DNA from: Anaerococcus sp. Marseille-Q7828
Lineage (GTDB): Bacteria > Bacillota > Clostridia > Tissierellales > Peptoniphilaceae
NCBI RefSeq assembly: GCF_949769285.1
Contig: NZ_OX458331.1
Coordinates: forward strand, 1,860,001-1,924,000
Reading direction: 5' to 3'
DNA: 64,000 nt
This document shows positions 11,271-19,586 of the stretch, one piece after another. The notes below the pieces were generated by a model. That model was given only the letters and a program-made list of their open reading frames with translations. It did not search any database and was not told the origin of the DNA. Position 1 is the first letter of the stretch; each line of letters begins with the position of its first letter. Both the position numbers and the translations under genes were made by a program.

Positions 11271-12053
11271 TTATTTCACCAATCCTAATAGTCCTATTGG
11301 AACGGCTACTCCTAGGGCAAGGGCTGTTGATATTAATATTGCCATAACAGAGCCAGTCATTCCACTTGTAGCATCTCCACTCATAAGGTCTCTAACCGCA
11401 TTTGTAATCATAATTCCAGGTACAAAGGCCATCATAGAACTTATTATAACAACATCTATACTTATAGGTAAAAATGAGTTTATGATTATACTAAGTAGCG
11501 AAACAAATATCCCATAGAAAAAATGTACAACAAAGTAATTTAGCTTATTTTTTTCTAGGATTAAGGACAATTCATATCCTAAGAATCCAACAATAAATGA
11601 CGATATAATCTCTGCCATTCCTGCTCCAAGTAGGATTGAATATGCCCCTGCTGCTACAGTTGCTCCTAGGACCTTTAGCGAGACTTTGGTTCCTTCTGAT
11701 TTTTTTATATTTTTTATTTCTAGCAAAGCCTCTTCCAAAGAGTACATTCCCTTAGAAAAATCCCTTGAAAAGGTATTGACTTTGTCTACATAATGCAAAT
11801 TATTCGACCTTGTTTTAACTCTTCTCATATTGGAATGAATTTCTCCCTTATATGAAAAGGAAATAATTATTACATTAAAAGAAGAAAAAACATCCACATC
11901 TCTTATAGATTCTTGTGATCTTAATATGCGTTCAACTGTATCTTCAACTCTATAAATCTCTGCTCCATTGGCAAGCATGATAGCGCCTGCTTCTGCAGCC
12001 ATCTCCGAAAGGATCACAGCATCATGCATTGAAGTTATATTTTCTGATGTCAT
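11271..12053 (-). CDS. threonine/serine exporter, large subunit (DUF1212/YjjP-like)
   Basis: A 260-residue protein. Its soluble N-terminal region carries the family signature GAIMLANGAEIYRVEDTVERI-like (about residues 22-42). Five or more membrane segments follow from about residue 125, including SSFIVGFLGYELSLI and MMAFVPGIMITNAVRDLMSG. It is the ThrE N-terminal half and pairs with the following gene. The start codon follows AAGGAAGG. The J-domain gene ends 10 bases upstream. Confidence 0.87.
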   Translation of the reverse strand: MTSENITSMHDAVILSEMAAEAGAIMLANGAEIYRVEDTVERILRSQESIRDVDVFSSFNVIIISFSYKGEIHSNMRRVKTRSNNLHYVDKVNTFSRDFSKGMYSLEEALLEIKNIKKSEGTKVSLKVLGATVAAGAYSILLGAGMAEIISSFIVGFLGYELSLILEKNKLNYFVVHFFYGIFVSLLSIIINSFLPISIDVVIISSMMAFVPGIMITNAVRDLMSGDATSGMTGSVMAILISTALALGVAVPIGLLGLVK

Positions 12054-12063
12054 AAGCCTTCCT

Positions 12064-12834
12064 TTACATATAATTTTGCTTGTATTTTTTAATATTATCT
12101 TCTGTTAAAAATTCGTAAGCATCGTTAACCTTGGTAAACTTCTCCGTTGCATCTGGGTTTTTATTGATATCTGGGTGATATTTTTTAGCTAATTTCCTAT
12201 AATTTAACTTAACTTGGTAGATATCAGTGTCATAAGCAAGTCCCAGGGTATTGCAAGCTCTCTCATACTTTTCCTTAAATCCAATATCATTTACTCCATT
12301 AAAGCCACCATAACCTTGATTGTAGTTTTGATTTGTGTTTTGGTAATACGTTCTAGAATAACCGCCAAAATTTCTGGCAAATTCTTCAAATCTACGGTTC
12401 ATCTCTTCCTGTTGACGGCGAGCTGCTTCTTCTTGGGCACGTCTTCTTGCTTGTTCTTGCTCATACTTATACTTGTTGGAATAGTCAGATATACTTTCAT
12501 AACCAACTTTTTTACCAGTAATCATTGAATCCGCCCTATCATACATCCACTCTGTAAGTGTGTAGTTCAAATATCTTAGTAGAGATATAAACTTTGGTCC
12601 AAGAATAGGTATAAATATTACGGCAAATATAAAGTAAGTGACGTTTTTGGGAAGCATAAGGGGAATTATTGGAAATATAAATATAGTGGAACACCCAATA
12701 ATAAAAATCCCAAATAGCAATTGCCTAATGCCTTCAAAAGTAACAACGATTACATTCATAATGTTGATCAAAACATTAAAAATAGTTCCAAGTCCTGTAG
12801 CTAAGCCATGTATAATTTTTCCTAGTACTTTCAT
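12064..12834 (-). CDS. membrane-anchored J-domain protein
   Basis: A 256-residue protein with an unusual order. N-terminal hydrophobic segments (about residues 15-85) are followed by a charged Gln/Arg/Glu-rich coil (QEQARRRAQEEAARRQQEE), a Tyr/Asn/Gly-rich stretch and a J domain at the very C-terminus (about 193-254). The J domain has the essential HPD tripeptide in LAKKYHPDINKNP and ends KFTKVNDAYEFL. It probably recruits DnaK to the membrane; it is not the DnaJ chaperone itself because zinc fingers and substrate domains are absent. First gene of the exporter/msrA operon, SD GGAG before the ATG. Confidence 0.85.
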   Translation of the reverse strand: MKVLGKIIHGLATGLGTIFNVLINIMNVIVVTFEGIRQLLFGIFIIGCSTIFIFPIIPLMLPKNVTYFIFAVIFIPILGPKFISLLRYLNYTLTEWMYDRADSMITGKKVGYESISDYSNKYKYEQEQARRRAQEEAARRQQEEMNRRFEEFARNFGGYSRTYYQNTNQNYNQGYGGFNGVNDIGFKEKYERACNTLGLAYDTDIYQVKLNYRKLAKKYHPDINKNPDATEKFTKVNDAYEFLTEDNIKKYKQNYM

Positions 12835-12902
12835 AGTAAAATCTCCATTCAGTTTGATTATATCAAAGATTCTATGTTTTAGTAAATTATTATAAGTTAA
12901 TT

Positions 12903-14672
12903 TTAGCCAAATAATTCTTCGTTGTTACTATTATATAGATTATAATAGATGCCTTTTTTATCAAGTAGGTCTTTGTGAGTGCCTCGTTCGACAATTCCAT
13001 CGTAAGTTAAAACTAAAATTTCATCAGCATTTTTAATAGTAGAAAGTCTATGGGCAATAGTTATGGTAGTTCTGCCCTTAGATAGAAGTTCTAGTGATTT
13101 TTGAACTATAGCCTCGCTCTTATTGTCAAGGGCACTTGTTGCCTCGTCGAGTATAAGTATTGGTGGATTCTTAAGAAATACTCTAGCTATGGAAATTCTT
13201 TGCTTTTGACCATCAGAAAGCTTAACTCCTCGTTCACCTATGTGAGTGTCGTAACCATAAGGTAAGTCCTTGATAAATTCGGTAGCTCCGGCAAGTTCTG
13301 CCGCTCTTTCAATTTCCTCATCTGTGGCATCATCCTTACCATATCGGATATTTTCTTTGACAGTGCCACCAAAAAGATAAACATCTTGTTGGACAATACC
13401 TATATTATCTCTCAAAGATTCTAAGGTTAAATCTCTGATGTCCTTACCATCAAGGGTAATGGATCCTGATTCTATATCATAAAATCTAGGAATTAGTTTA
13501 GAAATAGTAGTTTTTCCTGCACCAGATGGGCCGACTAGGGCAATATTTTCTCCTACATCTACAGAAAAATTGATGTCTTCAAGTACATATGGTTCATTTT
13601 CTGTTGTCTCTGGATATTTGAAATAAACATTTTTAAATTCTATCTCCCCACGCACATCTTCTAATTCTTCTGCACTATCGTGGTCATATATATTGTTTTT
13701 CAAATCCATGACTTCTACAAATCTTTCTATGCCTGTAGAACCAGCTTGATAAACATCTGTAAAGTTTATAAGCCTTTCTATAGTTGCTATTAACATATTT
13801 AGATACATGGTAAAGGCAACGAGATCTCCTGGGCTTATATAATCATTTACTACAAACATTCCACCGACAAATATCAATATGGCGTACATAAAGCCAGCAA
13901 AGGCTTCATTGATCATGAAGAAACCTGCCATGTCAAAATATCTATCTTTTTTGATGTCTACAAATTTATCGTTATTAGTCTTAAACTTATCCTTTTCTAT
14001 TTCTTCATTGGCAAAAGATTTGACAACTGATATTCCAAGCAAAGTATCCTCTACTCCTGAGTTTATCTCTCCTATTTGTCTTTTTACATTTAATGTAGCT
14101 TTCCTAAAGTCCCTACGTTTATTACCAGAAACTACAAACATAATTGGAATAATTACATAGATTATAAGGGCAAGTTTCCAATTAATAGTTAGTAAGATTA
14201 TAAAAGATAGGATTAATTTGATTAGACCTACCAAAATTTCTTCTGGTACGTGGTGGGAAAACTCTGTTATGTCAAATAAGTCTGTGGTAAGCCTACTCAT
14301 AAGTGAACCAATGCGTGCTTCATTGAAAAACTCTGTATCCATAGTCAATAGATGGTTAAATACATCCTTTCTCATGTCACGTTCAATCTTAGCTCCCATT
14401 ATATGACCCAAGGACTGCATAAAATATCTTGCAGCAACCTCAACTATTTTAGTTATTACAAAAATAATTCCAACTTTAACCACCCTATGTGTATCAAGCA
14501 GACCAACTTGGGCCCAATCTGTTAAATAAGATAGTAAAAGTGGTAAAACCAGTCCTGAGACTGTTGTTAAAGCAGATGCAAAAAGATCTGCTGCTAATAT
14601 TTTTTTGTAAGGTCTATAATAAGGTAAGAATCTTTTTATCAAATATTTATTAGAATATGATTTTTCCTTCAT
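12903..14672 (-). CDS. ABC transporter, fused permease and ATPase (MsbA/BmrA type)
   Basis: A 589-residue half-transporter that would act as a dimer. Six membrane helices lie in about residues 20-310 and the nucleotide-binding domain in 340-585. The Walker A motif GPSGAGKT, a signature motif with the variant LSDGQKQR, Walker B ILILDEATSALD and the H-loop IAHRLST are intact. The family exports lipids or drugs; the substrate is not predictable. GGAGG precedes the ATG. It is divergent from nfnA and 68 bases before the J-domain operon, which it may share. Confidence 0.92.
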   Translation of the reverse strand: MKEKSYSNKYLIKRFLPYYRPYKKILAADLFASALTTVSGLVLPLLLSYLTDWAQVGLLDTHRVVKVGIIFVITKIVEVAARYFMQSLGHIMGAKIERDMRKDVFNHLLTMDTEFFNEARIGSLMSRLTTDLFDITEFSHHVPEEILVGLIKLILSFIILLTINWKLALIIYVIIPIMFVVSGNKRRDFRKATLNVKRQIGEINSGVEDTLLGISVVKSFANEEIEKDKFKTNNDKFVDIKKDRYFDMAGFFMINEAFAGFMYAILIFVGGMFVVNDYISPGDLVAFTMYLNMLIATIERLINFTDVYQAGSTGIERFVEVMDLKNNIYDHDSAEELEDVRGEIEFKNVYFKYPETTENEPYVLEDINFSVDVGENIALVGPSGAGKTTISKLIPRFYDIESGSITLDGKDIRDLTLESLRDNIGIVQQDVYLFGGTVKENIRYGKDDATDEEIERAAELAGATEFIKDLPYGYDTHIGERGVKLSDGQKQRISIARVFLKNPPILILDEATSALDNKSEAIVQKSLELLSKGRTTITIAHRLSTIKNADEILVLTYDGIVERGTHKDLLDKKGIYYNLYNSNNEELFG

Positions 14673-14738
14673 TTGGCCTCCTTTAATAAATTTTTCTAAT
14701 ATAAGTACCTTACCATTTTCATATGATATTTACTAAAG

Positions 14739-14767
14739 TTGAAAATCAAACAATGATTTGTTATTAT
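14739..14767 (+). promoter_or_regulatory. nfnAB promoter
   Basis: TTGAAA (14739-14744), 17-base spacer, TATTAT (14762-14767), with the ATG of nfnA 17 bases further on after AGGAGG. The spacer contains the inverted repeat AAATCA ... TGATTT, which could be an operator. Confidence 0.7.
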
Positions 14768-14783
14768 TATAACAGGAGGCAAT

Positions 14784-15620
14784 ATGGCTAGAATAATTGA
14801 AAAAACAAACTTAAATGAAAATACAATTAAATTTGTAGTTAATGCTCCGAACATTGCCAAAAGGGCTTTGCCAGGACAATTTATAATGCTTAGACTTGAT
14901 GAAAAAGGAGAAAGAGTTCCTTTTACCATTTCTTCTACAGATGGTGAAAATGTCACAATCATAGTTCAAGTAGTTGGTGGAACGACTATGAGAATGGATA
15001 GGCTTAAGGCTGGAGATGGTTTCCTTGACTTCGTAGGTCCACTAGGAGTCCCAACAGAACTTGATAGTCTAAAAGGCAAAAATGTATGTGTAGTCGGTGG
15101 TGGGCTTGGTACTGCTATTGCCTATCCACAAGCCAAATATCTCCACGATATCGGTGCTCATGTTGACGTAATAATTGGCTTTAGAAACAAAGATTTAATT
15201 TTGCTTGAAGATGAGCTAAAAGAATCTAGTGAAAACTTGTACATAGCAACTGATGATGGATCATATGGACATTCTGGTTTTGTAACAGAGATCTTAAAGG
15301 ATAATATTGACTCTGGCAAAAATTACGACCATATTCTTGCCATAGGGCCAGTAATAATGATGAAAAATGTTGTAGAAGTGGCCAGACCTTATAATATACC
15401 AGTTACAGTTAGTATGAACTCAACTATGGTTGATGGCACTGGTATGTGTGGTTGCTGCAGGTTAACAGTTGATGGCCAGATGAAATTTGCCTGTGTTGAT
15501 GGACCAGATTTTGATGGTTACAAGGTAGATTTCGCTGAGGCTATGAATAGATCAAGAAACTACATAAAAGAAGAAAGAGACCATGTTTGCAACTTAACAG
15601 GAGAGGTAAGAAATGGCTGA
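14784..15620 (+). CDS. nfnA: NADH-dependent ferredoxin:NADP oxidoreductase, small subunit NfnA
   Basis: NfnAB couples NADPH, NADH and ferredoxin by flavin-based electron bifurcation in the cytoplasm of anaerobes. This 278-residue subunit has an FAD domain (RVPFTISS at about 52-59), an NAD-binding domain (VCVVGGGLGTAIAYPQAKYL, about 104-123) and a C-terminal [2Fe-2S] Cys set (GMCGCC plus FAC, about 221-238). The family relative PyrK is shorter and sits in pyr operons, so the adjacent NfnB settles the call. It overlaps nfnB by 8 bases. Confidence 0.93.
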   Translation: MARIIEKTNLNENTIKFVVNAPNIAKRALPGQFIMLRLDEKGERVPFTISSTDGENVTIIVQVVGGTTMRMDRLKAGDGFLDFVGPLGVPTELDSLKGKNVCVVGGGLGTAIAYPQAKYLHDIGAHVDVIIGFRNKDLILLEDELKESSENLYIATDDGSYGHSGFVTEILKDNIDSGKNYDHILAIGPVIMMKNVVEVARPYNIPVTVSMNSTMVDGTGMCGCCRLTVDGQMKFACVDGPDFDGYKVDFAEAMNRSRNYIKEERDHVCNLTGEVRNG

Positions 15621-17019
15621 TTACAAAATTAATATGGCAAAAGAAAAAGTAAAGATGCCAGAACAAGACCCAAATGTTAGAAATAGTAATTTTGAAGAAG
15701 TAACCCTAGGATACACTTTGGAAATGGCCCAAGAAGAAGCAACTAGATGTTTGCAATGCAAAAACGCCCCATGTATGTCTGGCTGTCCTGTATCTGTTCA
15801 TATTCCAGAATTTATCAACCACCTTGTAAGCGGAGATTTAGAAAATGCCTATGATGCTATCGCAAAAACCAACAACCTACCAGCCATTTGTGGTAGAGTC
15901 TGCCCACAAGAAGTTCATTGTGAGGGTGTATGTACTAGAGGAATAAAAAGCGAACCAGTTGCTATAGGTCGACTTGAAAGATTTGTCGCTGATTGGCATA
16001 TGAGTAATTCCTACAACAAACCAGTTGAAGTAACCAGCCAAAATACAAAAGTAGCCGTAATAGGTTCTGGCCCATCTGGTCTATCTGCTGCTGCAGATCT
16101 TGCAAAAATGGGCTATCAAGTTGTAATATTTGAAGCCTTCCACACAGCAGGTGGAGTTTTGATGTATGGTATACCGGAATTTAGGTTGGCAAAGGCACTT
16201 GTACAAAAGGAACTAAAAAACGTAATAGGACTAGGAGTAAGACTTCAAACCAATACTATAGTAGGTCGTACTATTTCCCTAGATGAACTCTTTGACCAAG
16301 GTTTTGAGGCTATATATATTTCAACGGGTGCTGGCCTTCCATCATTTTTGGGCATCCCTGGAGAAAACCTAAATGGCGTATATTCTGCAAATGAGTTTTT
16401 GACCAGAATGAATCTTATGAAAGCCTATAAGTTCCCAGAATTTGATACACCAGTTAAAGTCGGCAAAAAAGTTTGTGTTGTTGGTGGCGGCAACGTAGCA
16501 ATGGATGCAGCTAGATCTGCAAAAAGACTTGGTGCTGATGTAACAGTTGTCTACAGAAGAAGCTTTGAAGAAATGCCTGCAAGGATTGAAGAAAGCCACC
16601 ATGCTATGGAAGAAGGAGTGAAATTCCTCAATCTCCACAATCCAGTAGAAATTCTTGGCGAAGATGGTTGGGTCAAAGCTGTAAAGCTTGAAAAGATGGA
16701 ACTTGGTGAGCCAGATAAGTCTGGTCGTCGCCGTCCTATTCCAACAGGTGAATACGAAAAAGTTGATTTTGACTCTGTAATAATTTCCATAGGCCAAAGT
16801 CCAAACCCACTTATCAAACAAACAAATTCTGATATAGAAACAGAATCTTGGGGTGGAATAATCATAAGTGAAGATACTACTATGACTACCAAAGACGGAG
16901 TGTTTGCAGGCGGTGATGCCGTAAGTGGAGCTGCAACTGTAATCCTTGCCATGGGTGCTGGCAAAAAAGCGGCTGAAAATATCGACAAATATATCAAGAC
17001 TAAAAAATCTAAAGAATAA
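15613..17019 (+). CDS. nfnB: NADH-dependent ferredoxin:NADP oxidoreductase, large subunit NfnB
   Basis: A 468-residue protein often annotated as homotetrameric glutamate synthase GltA. The N-terminal region holds the Cys clusters CLQCKNAPCMSGCP and CGRVCP ... CEGVC for two [4Fe-4S] centres. FAD binding follows at VAVIGSGPSGLSAAADLAKM (about 147) and NADPH binding at VCVVGGGNVAMDAARSAKRL (about 289). With NfnA upstream and overlapping, the bifurcating transhydrogenase is more likely than glutamate synthase. Confidence 0.93.
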   Translation: MADYKINMAKEKVKMPEQDPNVRNSNFEEVTLGYTLEMAQEEATRCLQCKNAPCMSGCPVSVHIPEFINHLVSGDLENAYDAIAKTNNLPAICGRVCPQEVHCEGVCTRGIKSEPVAIGRLERFVADWHMSNSYNKPVEVTSQNTKVAVIGSGPSGLSAAADLAKMGYQVVIFEAFHTAGGVLMYGIPEFRLAKALVQKELKNVIGLGVRLQTNTIVGRTISLDELFDQGFEAIYISTGAGLPSFLGIPGENLNGVYSANEFLTRMNLMKAYKFPEFDTPVKVGKKVCVVGGGNVAMDAARSAKRLGADVTVVYRRSFEEMPARIEESHHAMEEGVKFLNLHNPVEILGEDGWVKAVKLEKMELGEPDKSGRRRPIPTGEYEKVDFDSVIISIGQSPNPLIKQTNSDIETESWGGIIISEDTTMTTKDGVFAGGDAVSGAATVILAMGAGKKAAENIDKYIKTKKSKE

Positions 17020-17069
17020 TTATTACTTAGAAAATTTTTGACAATGCTAATAATATTATCTTGCAAATT

Positions 17070-17097
17070 AAGAACTCATTTTTGGGTTCTTTTTTTA
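17070..17097 (+). terminator. terminator after nfnB
   Basis: Stem AAGAAC ... GTTCTT with a seven-T run, 50 bases after the nfnB stop. Confidence 0.8.
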
Positions 17098-17181
17098 TTT
17101 TTACATGGATTTAACATAAATTTATAAATATTGAAATAAATCAGGCCTACAATAAATGTGATTATACATAGGAGGATATTT

Positions 17182-19398
17182 ATGAAAAACAACAAAAAGA
17201 TAATATTAGCCCTAGTTATAGCAACAGCTACAACAACCATCTTCCCTACTGCCCATGCAGCAGAAGAAATTAAAGAACCAGAAGCAGCAATCATCGAAAC
17301 TAATGAAGAAGCAACAAGCGAAACTAACCATGAAGCAATTGATTACTCAGCTGATAATGTTTTTAACTTCCAAGATGACGAAGTTACATTCCCAAAAAAT
17401 GAAGCAAATGTAAGAGAAGCTGATGGTACAAACAAATTTAACAGAGCTACTGAAACTGAAAGAGATAGTTTTGGCGAAGATCAAAACGTAGATAACATTG
17501 ACCCAGAAGTAGCTAAAAAATTAGAAGAAACAAACGGTGAATATGGTAAAAAAGATGGTAAATACGCTAACCACAATCTTGAATCCATCACAACACCAAT
17601 CAAAAACATCGTAGTAAACAACGGTAAAAATGAAAACGAAATTGCTATCACTTGGTTTGCAACAGGCGATGTGACAGAATCAAAACTTGTATTTGATGGA
17701 AAAGAATATGAACCTGTAAGAGCAAGAAAAACTGGTGACAAAAACGGATATAGCACCTACACAGCTATAGTAAATATCACTCCTGGCAAGACCTATACAT
17801 ACTATGTACAAACAGGATCTTACAAGTCAGAAACTTATACACTACAAACAAAGGCCCTTGGCAAAAACAATGAATTCTCCATAGCATATTTTGGCGACCC
17901 ACAAATCGGATCTGGTGACAGCGTTTGGGATAAAAAAGGCCTAAACAAGAACACTCAAGCAAAAGTTGACCAAGACAAGGTAGACTTTGGCAAATCTATA
18001 GAAAAAGCTCGTAAACTTGATCCACATTTCTACCTATCTATGGGTGATAATGTTGAGATTGCAAACTTAGAAGGTGAATATGACTATTTCTTGGATAATG
18101 ACTTGTACAAAGAAAGGGTATTTTCATCAGTAGTAGGTAACCACGAAACATATGTCAATGATAAGGATGGCCATAGCCAAAGAAATACAGTTTTTGCTGA
18201 CCACTTCTATCTACCAAACGAATCAAAATTAGGATCAATATCAAAGGTTAACGAAGATGGAACTGCTTACTATATTCCTGGAGATTACTACTACTCATAT
18301 GGTGATACATTATTTATCAACCTTAACTCAAATGTCATTGATTCCAAAGAACACGAAGCATTCATCAAAGATGCAATCGAAAAAGCAACAAAAGAACGTG
18401 GTAAAAACTTCTCATGGAAAGTAGTATCATTCCACCACGCACCATACTCAACAGCTACTCACACATCTGACAAAGATATACTTCAAAGAAGACACGAGCT
18501 CGTAAAAATATTTAACGAAAACGGTATAGACTTAGTCCTAAACGGCCATGACCACATCTACACCAGAACTGGTCAAATGATAGCTGGTGAACAAGCTATG
18601 AGCTTTGAAGAAGCATATGGTACAGATTCAAAAGATGAAAATGCCGGCATAAAAGAAGGCTATTCAGAAACCTACAACAACAGAATCTATAAAAATGGCA
18701 AAGTAATAGTAGATGGCATTAAACTTGATTATGACAAAAAAGAAGTCACAAATCCACGCGGAACACTTTTCCTAACTATGTCTACCTCAGCAGGTTCAAA
18801 ATTCTACAATCCAATCGGAGAAGATCAATGGTTTGTAGTAAGAAGCTTGGACGACCGTAGCCAACTCTTCTCTAGACTAAGCTTTGCTCAAAACAAATTC
18901 AACCTAACAACAATGGATCCAGAAGGCAAGATTGTCGACACCTACACTATCAACAAAACAGATGATTTCATAGAAAATCCTACAATGAATGATAAAAAAG
19001 TCGACAAAACAAAGCTTGAAAACTACATTACTGAAGCTAAATCATTCAAAGTAGTTGAAGATGAAGAAAATGTAAAACTATACCAAGATGCCCTTGATAG
19101 AGCTAATGAAGTTCTAAATAGCGAGTATACTAGTCAAGAAGAAATTGACTCTGCTATAGAAGTCCTAGAAACAAGACTATCTGACATCAAATTTACTGAA
19201 AAAGGCGAAGAAGGTCCAAAGGCTCCTAAAGCTCCAAAAGAAAACAAAAATCTTAAAAAGACAAGCAAAAAAGTAGAAAGTGAAAAGAGTTCTAAAAAAT
19301 CTTCAAACCCAAAAACAGGAGTAGCAAGTCTAGCAAGTGTATACGCAACCCTAGCCCTTGCAAGTGCAGGAGTTTTTGCATCAAAGAAAAATAAATAA
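17182..19398 (+). CDS. cell-wall-anchored metallophosphoesterase (purple acid phosphatase-like)
   Basis: A 738-residue exported protein with signal peptide MKNNKKIILALVIATATTT...AHA. A fibronectin-like N-terminal domain of purple acid phosphatases (about 145-225) precedes a binuclear metallophosphoesterase domain with FGDPQIG (about 237), MGDNVE (286), GNHE (318), FHHAPYS (417) and NGHDHIY (453). A FIVAR-like helical segment is at about 606-672. The C-terminus has NPKTG, a hydrophobic helix and KKNK, a sortase signal. The ATG at 17182 is chosen because GGAGG precedes it; an upstream in-frame start at 17158 has none. Likely a surface phosphatase or nucleotidase. Confidence 0.92.
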   Translation: MKNNKKIILALVIATATTTIFPTAHAAEEIKEPEAAIIETNEEATSETNHEAIDYSADNVFNFQDDEVTFPKNEANVREADGTNKFNRATETERDSFGEDQNVDNIDPEVAKKLEETNGEYGKKDGKYANHNLESITTPIKNIVVNNGKNENEIAITWFATGDVTESKLVFDGKEYEPVRARKTGDKNGYSTYTAIVNITPGKTYTYYVQTGSYKSETYTLQTKALGKNNEFSIAYFGDPQIGSGDSVWDKKGLNKNTQAKVDQDKVDFGKSIEKARKLDPHFYLSMGDNVEIANLEGEYDYFLDNDLYKERVFSSVVGNHETYVNDKDGHSQRNTVFADHFYLPNESKLGSISKVNEDGTAYYIPGDYYYSYGDTLFINLNSNVIDSKEHEAFIKDAIEKATKERGKNFSWKVVSFHHAPYSTATHTSDKDILQRRHELVKIFNENGIDLVLNGHDHIYTRTGQMIAGEQAMSFEEAYGTDSKDENAGIKEGYSETYNNRIYKNGKVIVDGIKLDYDKKEVTNPRGTLFLTMSTSAGSKFYNPIGEDQWFVVRSLDDRSQLFSRLSFAQNKFNLTTMDPEGKIVDTYTINKTDDFIENPTMNDKKVDKTKLENYITEAKSFKVVEDEENVKLYQDALDRANEVLNSEYTSQEEIDSAIEVLETRLSDIKFTEKGEEGPKAPKAPKENKNLKKTSKKVESEKSSKKSSNPKTGVASLASVYATLALASAGVFASKKNK

Positions 19399-19407
19399 GG
19401 AAAATTA

Positions 19408-19435
19408 GATGCTCCCTAAAAGGGGCATCTTTTTT
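19408..19435 (+). terminator. terminator after the phosphoesterase
   Basis: Stem GATGCTCC/GGGGCATC with a T6 tail, 10 bases after the stop codon. Confidence 0.88.
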
Positions 19436-19513
19436 GTGAACTGGCGAAAGCACATTATCTGTTATCGCCGATTGAATCTAAATCTTCCTATTTATTTATG
19501 AATATTAAGATAC

Positions 19514-19544
19514 AAAAAACTCGAGATTTTACTCGAGTTTTTTT
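19514..19544 (-). terminator. bidirectional terminator between convergent surface genes
   Basis: Perfect stem AAAACTCGAG/CTCGAGTTTT with T runs on both strands. It can end the GA-module gene from the right and back up the terminator of the phosphoesterase gene from the left. Confidence 0.85.
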
Positions 19545-19586
19545 AGTCAGATAATTTGCGCAATATTATCTAATATAAGTTTTGAA

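Noticed and set aside
15613-17019. Glutamate synthase small subunit
   Set aside because: The sequence family overlaps, but the overlapping NfnA-type partner upstream and lack of a large glutamate synthase subunit favour NfnB.
16369-17066. Two long minus-strand frames within nfnB
   Set aside because: They mirror the nfnB reading frame; no SD, no recognisable family.
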